The notes beneath the pieces are model-generated. The model was not told the origin of the DNA, made no database searches, and worked only from the letters and a program-made list of their open reading frames with translations. A stretch of 64,000 nt of DNA from Tunicatimonas pelagia (GTDB taxonomy: Bacteria; Bacteroidota; Bacteroidia; Cytophagales; Cyclobacteriaceae): positions 2,728,001 to 2,792,000 of the forward strand of contig NZ_CP120683.1 of NCBI RefSeq assembly GCF_030506325.1, given 5' to 3'. This document shows positions 55,440 to 64,000 of the stretch, in pieces. Both the position numbers and the translations under genes were made by a program. Position 1 is the stretch's first letter, and every line of letters starts with the position of its first letter.

Positions 55440-58400
55440 TTACTGTTTCACAATTTTCATGACGTGGGATTGATCTTGACTTTGTATCTGCACGTAGTAC
55501 AACCCAGCCGGTAGTGCTTGTAGAAGCAGGCTACTTCTTCCCTTGGTCAGTGCCTGATTCGCTACTTGCTGCCCCGCAGTATTTGTAACTACGGCCCGGC
55601 TACCCAACCAGCTTGCTGGAATCTCTAAAGTTAGTCGGTCACCTACTGGATTAGGATACGCCGCGATGTTCACCTCCGATTCCTGACCAATGCTAGTAAT
55701 GAGGGCTGGGGGTTCCTCTTCTTCAATACCCACAACATTGATAAATCTTTCTACCTCTACCGATAATGTTAGTGCTTTATCATTCACCTCTATCTGGTTA
55801 TCCCGCATATCAACTCCTTCGTAGTCTGCCAAAAAGAAATAATCACCAAGTGGAATGTTCGGGAAGTAAAATTTTCCGTCACCGTTCGTCACCCCGTAAC
55901 CCACAATACTTTGATCGGTGGTGCTAACCAAATACACCGTAATACCAGCCATAGCAGATTCTTCCAACCGACCTCCTGATGAGCCTTCTAGAACCAAAGT
56001 TCCTCCTACGGTTACACCCTGCTGAGCGGTAGTATCCGGTTTGGAAATAAGAGCTACTGACAATGTAGTATCCTGCGTGATTCCGAGAATATCGGCCTGC
56101 GCCAAAGTTAGTCGTCCCCCCAAATAGGTGGGCAGGTACGCAGCATCAGAAGAAGTTAACCGCATACTGTAGAAACCACCCGCCACCTCCGAGAAAATAC
56201 CACTACCTGAAACCAAAGGCTGCTCTTGCTCTACCGAAAAACTACTACCCGAAGCCTTGTTGAGGCTAGCCATTACGGCGGGTACCTCATTTGCCGAAGC
56301 AAGTTGTACGGTAATAGAATATTTCAGGGTAGAATCAACCGGAGGCTCGGTAGTTGGCGGAACCGTATCCGAGGTGAAAACCAAGAAAGACTGACTTACC
56401 GGAAAAGCAGGTTGGTAAAACTCGTTTCCGGCTTGAGCAGCGGTTACCGTGACGGTTCCGGTATCCAGAAGCCGGAGTATATCACCATCCAGTTCAGCCG
56501 GACCGTCGATAGAAAAGTCAATCGGCAGCTCCGAGCTAGCCGAAATCGCTAACGCTACAGAATCAGTGAGGGTAATGTCTTGATCGCTGATGGCGGTAAA
56601 CGCAATAGTCTGGGTGCCCTGATTAATGGTAAACTGCCGGGTAATTGGAGTGGCTGCCTCGTGAAAATCGTCGCCGGGCTGGGTTGCCCGAATGGTTACC
56701 TGACCAATACCTAGGGTAGTTACCATATCCCCCTGAATATCTACTAGACTATCCCCTTCTATCGCCTCATAGAAAACTGGCAACCCTGAGGTAGCGGTAG
56801 CATTCAGCACAAAAGAGGTGGTTCCGAAGTTCACGTTGGCTACCGGACTAAAAGTTAGGCTATTTGGTTTGGCTTGTACGTTCACCGTCATCGGATTACT
56901 TACCAATGTCAAATCGGGTGCTGCCAGATTAGTTACCTCGCAGATATACACGCCATCGTCACTCACTACGATAGGATTCATAATATACTCACCTACAGTG
57001 GTAGTATCAACCGCCACTCCATCGCGGTACCAAACGTACTGATTACCAACTACTGAAGCATCAATACCTAGCGAGAGCGTATAACTATCTTCCACATTCC
57101 GAAACGTATTAGTGGTAGTGCCCACCTTTGCTTGAGGAGAGTAGATTAGGTTTGATGCAGAATCTACAACATAGATTATATCCTCGAACGTAAGTACGTT
57201 GTTAGATAAATCAATTACCCCTAAAGTATTAGGCGGGACATTATTTACAGCATCAATCTGATTTCCGTTTAGCAATAGCGAATCAGTAGCTTCCGAAAAG
57301 ATACTAATCCAGGGATTTAGAATTCCACTCAATACGTTGTCTTGCAAATTGGCGTATTCCAGGCCGGTGAGATCGCTCATCGTTGCTGGAAAAGAACCGA
57401 CGAGTTGGTTGTTACTCAACTCTAACCGGACTACCCGATTATCCGTTACACTCACCCCGTGCCAAGTGCTTATATCCCCACTCAACCAATTAGTGTTATC
57501 CGTCCAGTTAGGACCATCGGTAGCATTATAAAAATCTACCAAGGCCAGTGAATCAATGACCAGCGGATTCTGGGGAGTAGTGAACGTAAGTGTATCGGAA
57601 AATGGACCACTACCGCAAGTATTGTCAGCAAATATTCGGAGATAGTACGTAGTTAAAGGAATTAGTCCGGTTACCTTAGTATTAGTTGAGTCTAGTACAG
57701 TCGTACTCACCGTACTGCCAAATAGATTATCGGTAGCCACTTCTACCGAATAGGTGTCAGCGTTGATAATACTTTCCCAAGCTACGGTTACTTGGTTATG
57801 CTCAACCACTAACAAAGTGTCTACCGGAGCTGATGGTAAACTGTCGGTGGTAAAAGTTAGTACTGCGGTAGTATCGCCCGTGCCGCAAGCATTACCCGGA
57901 ATAATACGATAAGCGTAGGTAGTAGCCGAAGTAAGACCACTAATTACTAAGGTATCATTACTGATGGGGTAATTATCAATAGTGGCAAAAGCATCGGTAG
58001 AAAGCTCTACCAGGTATTCATCCGCTTCGGTTACTTCGTCCCAAGTAAGCATCGCCCCGTCACACGCGATTTGAGAGGCTGCTATATTGGTAGGAATGAC
58101 CGGAACATCGTTGGTCTGATAGGTTTCCGTACTGGCGGGTCCAGACCCACAGACGTTCTGCGGAGTGACCCGATATTCGTAAACTGTTCCTTGCTCGCGA
58201 CCTGCTATTGAGAGTGAAGTAGAAGGAATAGATTGAGAAATATCGATAGTAACAAAACCATCTTTGGAAACCTCCAACAAGTAGTTCGAAGCATACGTCA
58301 CCGCATCCCAGCTTACCTTAAATCCATCGCAGTCGGGATTAGAAGCTGATAGGTTAGTAATAGCGCCCGGAATATCGAGCACTTCTACCGAAATAGTATC

Positions 58401-59450
58401 CGAATTGAGTGAAGTACCACAACTGGTACTTGCCCGTACCTGGTAATAATACGTTTCAGTAGCCATAAGCCCGCTTACATCTAAGAAGGTATCAGTCGTA
58501 GAAGTGGCACTATAACCAGCGACCATTGTAGTAAAATCACTGTCTTCGGCTACATCTATTTCGTAACTAGTCGCTCCGAATACCGGATTCCACGTAGCCG
58601 CAAATGCATCGCAGGTGATGTTAGTCGCTGGCTGGGCAACTGGGGCACCATCATCGATTATGCTTATATTAAAAGTAGATGAATCTGAGCAGATCCCACC
58701 AGTCGTATACGTTATCGTATGAACGCCCGGCGTGCTAGCCGATAAATCAATTTCACCCGTACCAATATTAATTATAAGTCCGGCTGTAGCGGTAAATGTA
58801 CCACCGGCATCTCCGGTAATAGTAGCTACTGGATCAGTATCCGTTGGGCAGTAATCGGAAGCAGTATAATTGAAACTGGCATCACCCCTAGCGGTGATGG
58901 TCAAACTAAAAGTACCGCCGGAGGGGCATGTCCCCCCCGTTGTGTAGGTAACGGTATAAGTACCTAAAGTACTGCCCGATAAATCTACCTCACCTGTTGC
59001 ATTATCAACAAATACTAAACCAGGGGTACTACTAAATGTACCACCGGGCGTGGTGATACTATTAGGCACCGGATTACTATCATCTCCACAATAATTCGCA
59101 CTAGCGTAGCTAAAGCTAGCGTCTTCTACTGCATTAATTGTTACGTTAGAAGTTTGAATATCGGGCGGTGAAGTTGTTTCGTAAGTTACCGTATATGTTC
59201 CAGGCATACTAGCATCCAGATCAATCTCACCCGTAGCAATGTCAATATCCAATCCAGCAGTACTGCTAAATATCCCACCGGGAGTGGTTACCGATGGCGT
59301 AGGGTCAGCATCACTCTGGCAATAGCCTGTACTAGCGTAGTTAAAGGTAGCGTCCTCAACCCCCCACATATCTTTATCGCTATGGCCTACGACCGAAGCC
59401 ACCGTTGAACCACCATATAACCACAATAAAATAAAAACAAACTGTTTCAT
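55440..59450 (-). CDS. Giant modular T9SS type A cargo protein
   Basis: A 1336-residue extracellular protein from the chosen start MKQFVFILLWLYGG, which gives a signal peptide (the frame's ATG at 59477 would add nine residues). Modules in order: three tandem repeats of about 75-80 residues (20-255; each has Y-x-x-YC and GTYTVTY-like ends), four fibronectin type III-like domains (about 265-630), a leucine-rich-repeat-like segment (LALVDFYNATDGPNWTDNT, VRLELSNNQLVGSFPATMSD), an Ig-like domain (YVWYRDGVAVDTT), two MBG-like domains, a carboxypeptidase-regulatory-like domain (about 1150-1240) and a T9SS type A signal at the end (IAAYPNPVGDRLTLEI). Probably an adhesin or surface polymer binder. Confidence 0.88.
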   Translation of the reverse strand: MKQFVFILLWLYGGSTVASVVGHSDKDMWGVEDATFNYASTGYCQSDADPTPSVTTPGGIFSSTAGLDIDIATGEIDLDASMPGTYTVTYETTSPPDIQTSNVTINAVEDASFSYASANYCGDDSNPVPNSITTPGGTFSSTPGLVFVDNATGEVDLSGSTLGTYTVTYTTGGTCPSGGTFSLTITARGDASFNYTASDYCPTDTDPVATITGDAGGTFTATAGLIINIGTGEIDLSASTPGVHTITYTTGGICSDSSTFNISIIDDGAPVAQPATNITCDAFAATWNPVFGATSYEIDVAEDSDFTTMVAGYSATSTTDTFLDVSGLMATETYYYQVRASTSCGTSLNSDTISVEVLDIPGAITNLSASNPDCDGFKVSWDAVTYASNYLLEVSKDGFVTIDISQSIPSTSLSIAGREQGTVYEYRVTPQNVCGSGPASTETYQTNDVPVIPTNIAASQIACDGAMLTWDEVTEADEYLVELSTDAFATIDNYPISNDTLVISGLTSATTYAYRIIPGNACGTGDTTAVLTFTTDSLPSAPVDTLLVVEHNQVTVAWESIINADTYSVEVATDNLFGSTVSTTVLDSTNTKVTGLIPLTTYYLRIFADNTCGSGPFSDTLTFTTPQNPLVIDSLALVDFYNATDGPNWTDNTNWLSGDISTWHGVSVTDNRVVRLELSNNQLVGSFPATMSDLTGLEYANLQDNVLSGILNPWISIFSEATDSLLLNGNQIDAVNNVPPNTLGVIDLSNNVLTFEDIIYVVDSASNLIYSPQAKVGTTTNTFRNVEDSYTLSLGIDASVVGNQYVWYRDGVAVDTTTVGEYIMNPIVVSDDGVYICEVTNLAAPDLTLVSNPMTVNVQAKPNSLTFSPVANVNFGTTSFVLNATATSGLPVFYEAIEGDSLVDIQGDMVTTLGIGQVTIRATQPGDDFHEAATPITRQFTINQGTQTIAFTAISDQDITLTDSVALAISASSELPIDFSIDGPAELDGDILRLLDTGTVTVTAAQAGNEFYQPAFPVSQSFLVFTSDTVPPTTEPPVDSTLKYSITVQLASANEVPAVMASLNKASGSSFSVEQEQPLVSGSGIFSEVAGGFYSMRLTSSDAAYLPTYLGGRLTLAQADILGITQDTTLSVALISKPDTTAQQGVTVGGTLVLEGSSGGRLEESAMAGITVYLVSTTDQSIVGYGVTNGDGKFYFPNIPLGDYFFLADYEGVDMRDNQIEVNDKALTLSVEVERFINVVGIEEEEPPALITSIGQESEVNIAAYPNPVGDRLTLEIPASWLGSRAVVTNTAGQQVANQALTKGRSSLLLQALPAGLYYVQIQSQDQSHVMKIVKQ

Positions 59451-59629
59451 AATAAAACATTTCCATGAAAAGTGCAATTATTATTCTACAGGAAGACAAT
59501 CCAACAGTATTCTTACTCGGAAAAGTACATGACCGCCATAAAACGCAATAACGAGGGGGTTTTTACAACTTTTTTCTTATTTCTAGGGTCTATTGGTTAT
59601 CCATTAGAATAGAATTAGATTGGCGGTAT

Positions 59630-62332
59630 ATGCAACCTTACGCCTCACTACGACTTTTTTTTGCGGTCTTTCTCATTATGAAAATAGCTACTTCTTCTTT
59701 CGGACAATCAGTGGAAGATGTCGTTGTTAACCGCTCAGCAAGCAATATTAGTCTTACCAATTGGATACAAGAAATTGAATCAGCAAACCCGGTTCGGTTC
59801 TTCTATCGCCCTGCGTGGACCGACTCTATTACCGTTTCTCAGTCGTTCAGCAACACCCCACTTACCAAAGCACTTTCCACTATTATTCAGAATACCGATC
59901 TGGCCTTCACCACTTATCAGAATTATTACATTGTATTGCTTTCTACCGCCCCCGTAGCCACTCGCCGTTCTGCTACTGATGCCGATAACCGCCGAATAAT
60001 CATTGGCGATTCACTGGCAGCCGACGGACAAACCGAAGCAGTAGTAAGTGGCTATATTCGGGATGGAAGTACCGGACAGGGCATTGCCGGCGCAACGCTT
60101 TTCTCGCCGGAGGCTGGACAAGGAACCTCCACCAACGCTAACGGCTACTACAGTTTAACTATCCCTACGGGCAATTACGACTGGGAAATTACCTCGCTAG
60201 GTTACGAAGCGGAAGCACGTAAAGTACGGGTGACTTCTGACGGATCATTTTCGGTAGATTTATTTGAAGAGACCTCTCGTTTGGAGGAAATTACTATTAC
60301 CGAACGAGCGGAAGATAACAACGTGAGCGGAGCCCAAATGAGTGCTACCCGCATGGATATTCAGCGAGTACAGAAGATGCCGGCCTTCTTGGGCGAAGTA
60401 GATATTATTAATGCCATTGAGATGCTACCGGGGGTAAGCGTAGCGGGCGAAGGAGCTTCGGGCTTTAACGTGCGCGGAGGTGATGTAGGCCAAAATTTAA
60501 TTTTACTAGACGGCATCCCCATCTACAACCCCTCCCACTTATTCGGATTTTTCTCCGCTTTTAATGCGGATCTGCTGCAAGATGCTACGCTATACAAAGG
60601 GGGCATTCCGGCTCGCTACGGCGGGCGAATTGCCTCAGTATTGGACATAAGCACCAAGGAAGGAAACCTGCGAAAACTAAAGGTAAGCGGAGGTATTGGA
60701 GTGATTGCCAGCCGCCTATCGGCTGAAATTCCGATTGTGAAGGAAAAAAGTAGTTTGATTATTGGGGGCCGAGCTTCGTACTCCGATTGGATACTAAACC
60801 GCTTGCAAGACATTACCCTTCGGCAGAGTGAAGCTTCATTTTACGATGCTAACGCTAAGTGGACGTATCGGCTCAATGAATCTCATAAAATTGGTCTGAC
60901 CGGCTACTTTAGTAACGACAACTTTGGCTTAGCCAATGATGCTACTTATCAGTATCAGAACGCGGGAGGAGCCCTTCATTGGGATTACTTAATCTCACAA
61001 AAGTGGTTATCCTCACTAAGAGTGACTCAATCGCGCTACCGCTACCAAATTGGCGACGTACAAGATAGCGTATCAGCCTCCCAGATTGACGCTGCCTTCG
61101 ACCAGACAGGGGGGCAGTGGAACCTGAACTTTTTCCCAAATGAAGAACACGAGATAAGTGGTGGACTTGAAGTAGCCCACTACCAATTTTCGCCGGGTGA
61201 CCTTCGCCCCACCGGAGATTTTTCGCTAATTATCCCCCAAGAACTGGCGACTGAGCAGGCTTGGGAATTTTCTGGCTACCTAAGCGATGTTTACCAGATT
61301 AATCCGTTTTTGACCCTAACTGCGGGAGTGCGCTATAATTATTATCGCTACGTAGGGCCACGCGAGGTAACCAACTACGCTGAAGGCCGCCCCCGTCGGG
61401 TTGGTTCCACTACCGGAACTACCACCTTTTCTGAAGGTGAGACTATTGTTACCTATCAGGGCTGGGAACCTCGGGCGGCGTTACGCATCGGACTAAACAA
61501 CCGAAGCAGTATCAAGCTGAGTTATAACCGTCTTCGGCAAAATACCCATCTAATTTCTAACACGGCCAGCATTACCCCAACCGATATTTGGAAACTGAGC
61601 GATCCGTACTTACCCCCTCAAATTGGCGATCAGTACGCGATTGGCTTCTTCCGTAACGTATTTAACAATGCGATAGAAGCATCAGTAGAGGTATACTATA
61701 AAGATATTCTGAATTTAGTGGAGTACCGCGATGGAGCCACCCTACTCATGAACGATCAACTGGAAGCCGACTTGCTTAGCGGAACCGGAAAAGCCTACGG
61801 AGCCGAGTTATTGGTCTCAAAAAATATCGGAAGGCTGACCGGCTGGCTCGCTTACACCTTCTCCCGCACTTTGCGTAGAGTAGATAGTGATTTTCCTGAA
61901 GAGCGAGTGAACCGGGGTGAGTGGTATCCGTCGTACTTCGATAAACCGCATGACCTTACCGTGGTAGGAAACTACCAATTCACTCGACGAGTACGCTTAG
62001 GCTTTAATTTTACGTTCAGCACCGGGCGCCCTATCACCTTACCCGAAAGCACGTACCGCATTGGGAGCTTCGATATTGCCAACTACTCCGACCGCAATCA
62101 GTACCGTATTCCGGCTTACCATCGGTTAGACCTATCATTTTCAGTAGATGGAAATCTGAAAAAGAAGAAGAAGTGGGACTCAAGTTGGACATTTGCGCTC
62201 TACAACCTCTACGGACGGAATAATCCGTATTCTATTTTCTTTCAGAGCACCGGTTCTGGGCGGTTTTCAGCCTTCCGGCTGGCTATTCTGGGGCGACCAT
62301 TTCCATCAATCACCTATAATTTTAAATTTTGA
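59630..62332 (+). CDS. TonB-dependent receptor with STN and carboxypeptidase-regulatory-like domain
   Basis: A 900-residue outer-membrane receptor. Signal (1-25), STN-like domain (about 28-105, SISLTNWIQEIESA-type pattern), CarboxypepD_reg-like domain (about 132-215, GYIRDGSTGQGIAGAT), plug (about 220-340, GGDVGQNLILLDGIPIYNPS) and beta-barrel, ending in ITYNFKF. It starts an operon in which the DUF4249 gene begins 5 nt after its stop. Such TonB/DUF4249 pairs are common in Cytophagales; the substrate is unknown, and no sigma/FecR pair lies next to it. Confidence 0.93.
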   Translation: MQPYASLRLFFAVFLIMKIATSSFGQSVEDVVVNRSASNISLTNWIQEIESANPVRFFYRPAWTDSITVSQSFSNTPLTKALSTIIQNTDLAFTTYQNYYIVLLSTAPVATRRSATDADNRRIIIGDSLAADGQTEAVVSGYIRDGSTGQGIAGATLFSPEAGQGTSTNANGYYSLTIPTGNYDWEITSLGYEAEARKVRVTSDGSFSVDLFEETSRLEEITITERAEDNNVSGAQMSATRMDIQRVQKMPAFLGEVDIINAIEMLPGVSVAGEGASGFNVRGGDVGQNLILLDGIPIYNPSHLFGFFSAFNADLLQDATLYKGGIPARYGGRIASVLDISTKEGNLRKLKVSGGIGVIASRLSAEIPIVKEKSSLIIGGRASYSDWILNRLQDITLRQSEASFYDANAKWTYRLNESHKIGLTGYFSNDNFGLANDATYQYQNAGGALHWDYLISQKWLSSLRVTQSRYRYQIGDVQDSVSASQIDAAFDQTGGQWNLNFFPNEEHEISGGLEVAHYQFSPGDLRPTGDFSLIIPQELATEQAWEFSGYLSDVYQINPFLTLTAGVRYNYYRYVGPREVTNYAEGRPRRVGSTTGTTTFSEGETIVTYQGWEPRAALRIGLNNRSSIKLSYNRLRQNTHLISNTASITPTDIWKLSDPYLPPQIGDQYAIGFFRNVFNNAIEASVEVYYKDILNLVEYRDGATLLMNDQLEADLLSGTGKAYGAELLVSKNIGRLTGWLAYTFSRTLRRVDSDFPEERVNRGEWYPSYFDKPHDLTVVGNYQFTRRVRLGFNFTFSTGRPITLPESTYRIGSFDIANYSDRNQYRIPAYHRLDLSFSVDGNLKKKKKWDSSWTFALYNLYGRNNPYSIFFQSTGSGRFSAFRLAILGRPFPSITYNFKF

Positions 62333-62337
62333 GCGTT

Positions 62338-63453
62338 ATGAAGGGAAGGGGATTTATTTTTGCATTTCTACCACTACTACTAACTACCTGTATTGATCCT
62401 TTTGATATAGGCGATGTAGTAAATGGCCAGCCACGATTGGTGGTAGATGGTTTACTCACCAATCAGCCTCAAGCGCACGAAGTACGCATCTCTTATTCAT
62501 CGCCTACCCTAAATACTTTTGATCGGGAAGTAGTGTCGGGGGCTGACGTTTTTATTGAAGACGAAAACGGCAGCCAGGTATCACTAATTGAAGATACTGA
62601 ACGGGAAGGCGTGTATCTAACCCCGAGTAACTTTGCCGGAACTGTAGGAGTTACTTATACCTTGCGGGTGCGTACCGCAGAAAATGTTAGCTATCGCTCT
62701 TTACCGGAGATGATGCGCCCGGTAGCTGAGATTGATAGTATCTACGCCGAACTGGACAGTCGACAGTCCCTTTCATCCCTTGGTACCCTGCTGAATAATT
62801 GGGGAATGCAGTTCTACGTAAGTACCGGAACCGGTACGCCTGAATCGAACTTTTACCAGTGGAAATGGGAAGAAACCTATCAGTTCACAGCTCCCCTAGC
62901 CCGAGAAGACCAAATTATTCAACCAATCTGTTACCAGTCGGGCCGTCAGTTTAACCAGCTTCTTATTGGTTCTTCGCAAGATTTCTCCCAAGATCGCATT
63001 GGGCGGCAACCGATTACTTTTGTATCTAAAAATACGTATAAGCTTCAGCAACGCTACAGCTTACTGGTGAAACAGCTATCACTTTCTGAACGGGCTTTTA
63101 ACTTCTGGAGCGATGTAGAGGTGCAACGTGATACTGACGGCTCTTTATTTGACCCACCCCCCTCTCAAATTATTGGCAATATGGTGCGCGACGATGATCC
63201 CGAAGATATTGTACTTGGTTACTTTCAGGTATCAGCAGTAACCGAGCAGCGATTTTTCATTACCCGAGCCGAAGTGCCTGCTAGTCCTGGTGGGCCAATT
63301 GGAGGGTTTAGCTCCTGTGTAGAGTCTTCCGAACCTCCGGCGGATGGAAATAACGGCGAATCCTCAGGTGGTCCGGATGATGGCCCCCCAGATTTTTGCT
63401 ACGATTGCACGCTGATACAAGGAACTACTACTGAACGACCTTCTTTTTGGTGA
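62338..63453 (+). CDS. DUF4249 family lipoprotein
   Basis: A 371-residue lipoprotein (signal ends LLTTC, followed by IDPFDIGDVV). The N-terminal DUF4249 domain has QPRLVVDGLLTNQPQAHEVR and SGADVFIEDENGSQVSLIED. Near the C-terminus the protein has an acidic, Gly/Ser/Pro-rich stretch (ADGNNGESSGGPDDGPP) and a CYDCTLIQG motif with paired cysteines. ATG at 62338 is preferred over a TTG at 62329. It follows the TonB receptor and precedes the MG2-like gene by 2 nt, forming a three-gene operon. It is likely a partner of the receptor on the cell surface. Confidence 0.9.
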   Translation: MKGRGFIFAFLPLLLTTCIDPFDIGDVVNGQPRLVVDGLLTNQPQAHEVRISYSSPTLNTFDREVVSGADVFIEDENGSQVSLIEDTEREGVYLTPSNFAGTVGVTYTLRVRTAENVSYRSLPEMMRPVAEIDSIYAELDSRQSLSSLGTLLNNWGMQFYVSTGTGTPESNFYQWKWEETYQFTAPLAREDQIIQPICYQSGRQFNQLLIGSSQDFSQDRIGRQPITFVSKNTYKLQQRYSLLVKQLSLSERAFNFWSDVEVQRDTDGSLFDPPPSQIIGNMVRDDDPEDIVLGYFQVSAVTEQRFFITRAEVPASPGGPIGGFSSCVESSEPPADGNNGESSGGPDDGPPDFCYDCTLIQGTTTERPSFW

Positions 63454-63455
63454 TT

Positions 63456-64000
63456 ATGAAGAGAGTATACTTTGGTTTACTGTGGCTAGTGCTAATTCAG
63501 GCACCAATATTAGGCAAGGCGCAAGGTGTAGGCACTATGCTTCAAAACTACGCCAGCAAGTCAGCAACCGAGGAGGTGTTTCTCCAGCTATCCGAAACAG
63601 CAGTTGGGGTTGGTGATACAATCTGGTTTCAAGCCAGCATCAATCAACCGGATACTGCTCAGAACCCTAGTCGGGTAGTGTATATAGAGCTGTTTAATCA
63701 GCAAAAAGTAGCGGTGGCGCAAGGCATTTACCAAGCCTCGCTAGGAGTAGCTACAGGTCAGTTATCGCTGCCCGATAGTTTAGTCGGTGGGTGGTATCAG
63801 CTTCGGGCGTATACCCAGCACATGCAGAACAGACATTCTAGCAATTTTTTCACCCAGCCTATCTTAGTAGTTAATGTTAACGCTACTAATCCCTCGCCCG
63901 CCACCCGGCCTAACCCGCCAAGTTTTACGCTTCATCCGGAGGGAGGAAACTGGGTAGCCGATAAAAAAACTAACGTAGTTGCTCAACTTTATTCTTCTGC
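63456..64000 (+). CDS. MG2/alpha-2-macroglobulin-like TonB-associated protein (3'-partial)
   Basis: Starts with ATG 2 nt after the DUF4249 stop and runs off the window; 181 complete codons visible. A signal peptide (MKRVYFGLLWLVLIQAPIL) is followed by an MG2-type domain (SETAVGVGDTIWFQASINQP, LPDSLVGGWYQLRAYTQH) and a second domain beginning FTLHPEGGNWVADKKTNVV. Proteins of this type accompany TonB/DUF4249 operons and usually end in a TonB plug-like part that would lie downstream. Its role in the operon is unknown. Confidence 0.8.
   Translation, partial: MKRVYFGLLWLVLIQAPILGKAQGVGTMLQNYASKSATEEVFLQLSETAVGVGDTIWFQASINQPDTAQNPSRVVYIELFNQQKVAVAQGIYQASLGVATGQLSLPDSLVGGWYQLRAYTQHMQNRHSSNFFTQPILVVNVNATNPSPATRPNPPSFTLHPEGGNWVADKKTNVVAQLYSS

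Noticed and set aside
55440-59450. Long repeated DNA segments suggesting a CRISPR or tandem repeat array
   Set aside because: The repetition is at protein level (FN3 and PKD-like modules) with diverged codons, and no spacer/repeat pattern exists.

Overview
The window looks like chromosome of a marine or soil Bacteroidota, most likely order Cytophagales. Evidence: SusC/SusD pairs, TonB receptors with N-terminal STN domains, ECF sigma/FecR pairs, type IX secretion (T9SS type A) C-terminal signals, DUF4249 lipoproteins, a seven-gene bacterial V-ATPase operon with DUF2764, and few Shine-Dalgarno-like sequences before the starts. I cannot assign a genus. I saw no tRNA, rRNA or CRISPR array.

Layout. 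1-2.6 kb: a partner-switch module of the SiaA/SiaB/SiaC type (PP2C-like phosphatase, GHKL-type kinase, DUF1987 phosphoprotein) ending in a terminator. 3.0-4.6 kb: tagaturonate reductase (minus). 5.0-7.3 kb: a Cys-Pro-Cys thioredoxin-like protein and a membrane GAF/PAS sensor in one operon. 7.5-10.1 kb: a secreted M14 zinc carboxypeptidase. 10.1-19.4 kb (minus): a V-type ATPase operon (E, DUF2764, A, B, D, I, K) bracketed by two universal stress proteins. The K subunit carries every sodium ligand of Enterococcus hirae NtpK at a constant offset, so this is probably a sodium pump or synthase.

19.8-29.0 kb (minus): a minimal polysaccharide utilisation locus, ECF sigma, FecR, SusC, SusD and a GH78 alpha-L-rhamnosidase-like lipoprotein. 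29.2-39.0 kb: a Gfo/Idh/MocA oxidoreductase, a serine hydrolase (minus), a MacB/FtsX-type permease, and a DUF1549/DUF1553 cytochrome-like lipoprotein followed by a DUF1501 protein.

39.1-50.8 kb: a second TonB locus without SusD. On the minus strand a free-standing DUF4974/STN-like protein is followed by an STN-containing TonB receptor, a T9SS-sorted beta-helix protein, a lipocalin-like lipoprotein and a beta-helix-like lipoprotein. An enolase-superfamily dehydratase (minus), a divergent sigma/FecR pair and a Tat-type beta-propeller protein lie beside it.

50.8-53.6 kb is a small accessory patch: two unrecognised small genes, the 3' end of a decayed VCBS/CRTAC1-type gene, a transposase fragment, an imperfect inverted repeat and one intact IS5-family element with a TTA target duplication. 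53.6-55.2 kb: proline catabolic P5C dehydrogenase (minus). 55.4-59.5 kb: a giant modular T9SS cargo protein (minus). 59.6-64.0 kb: a TonB receptor, DUF4249 lipoprotein and MG2-like protein operon that runs off the window.

Taken together the window suggests a glycan-scavenging heterotroph that senses oligosaccharides through STN/FecR/sigma relays. Rhamnosidase and tagaturonate reductase are compatible with pectin-type substrates, but that link is inference.
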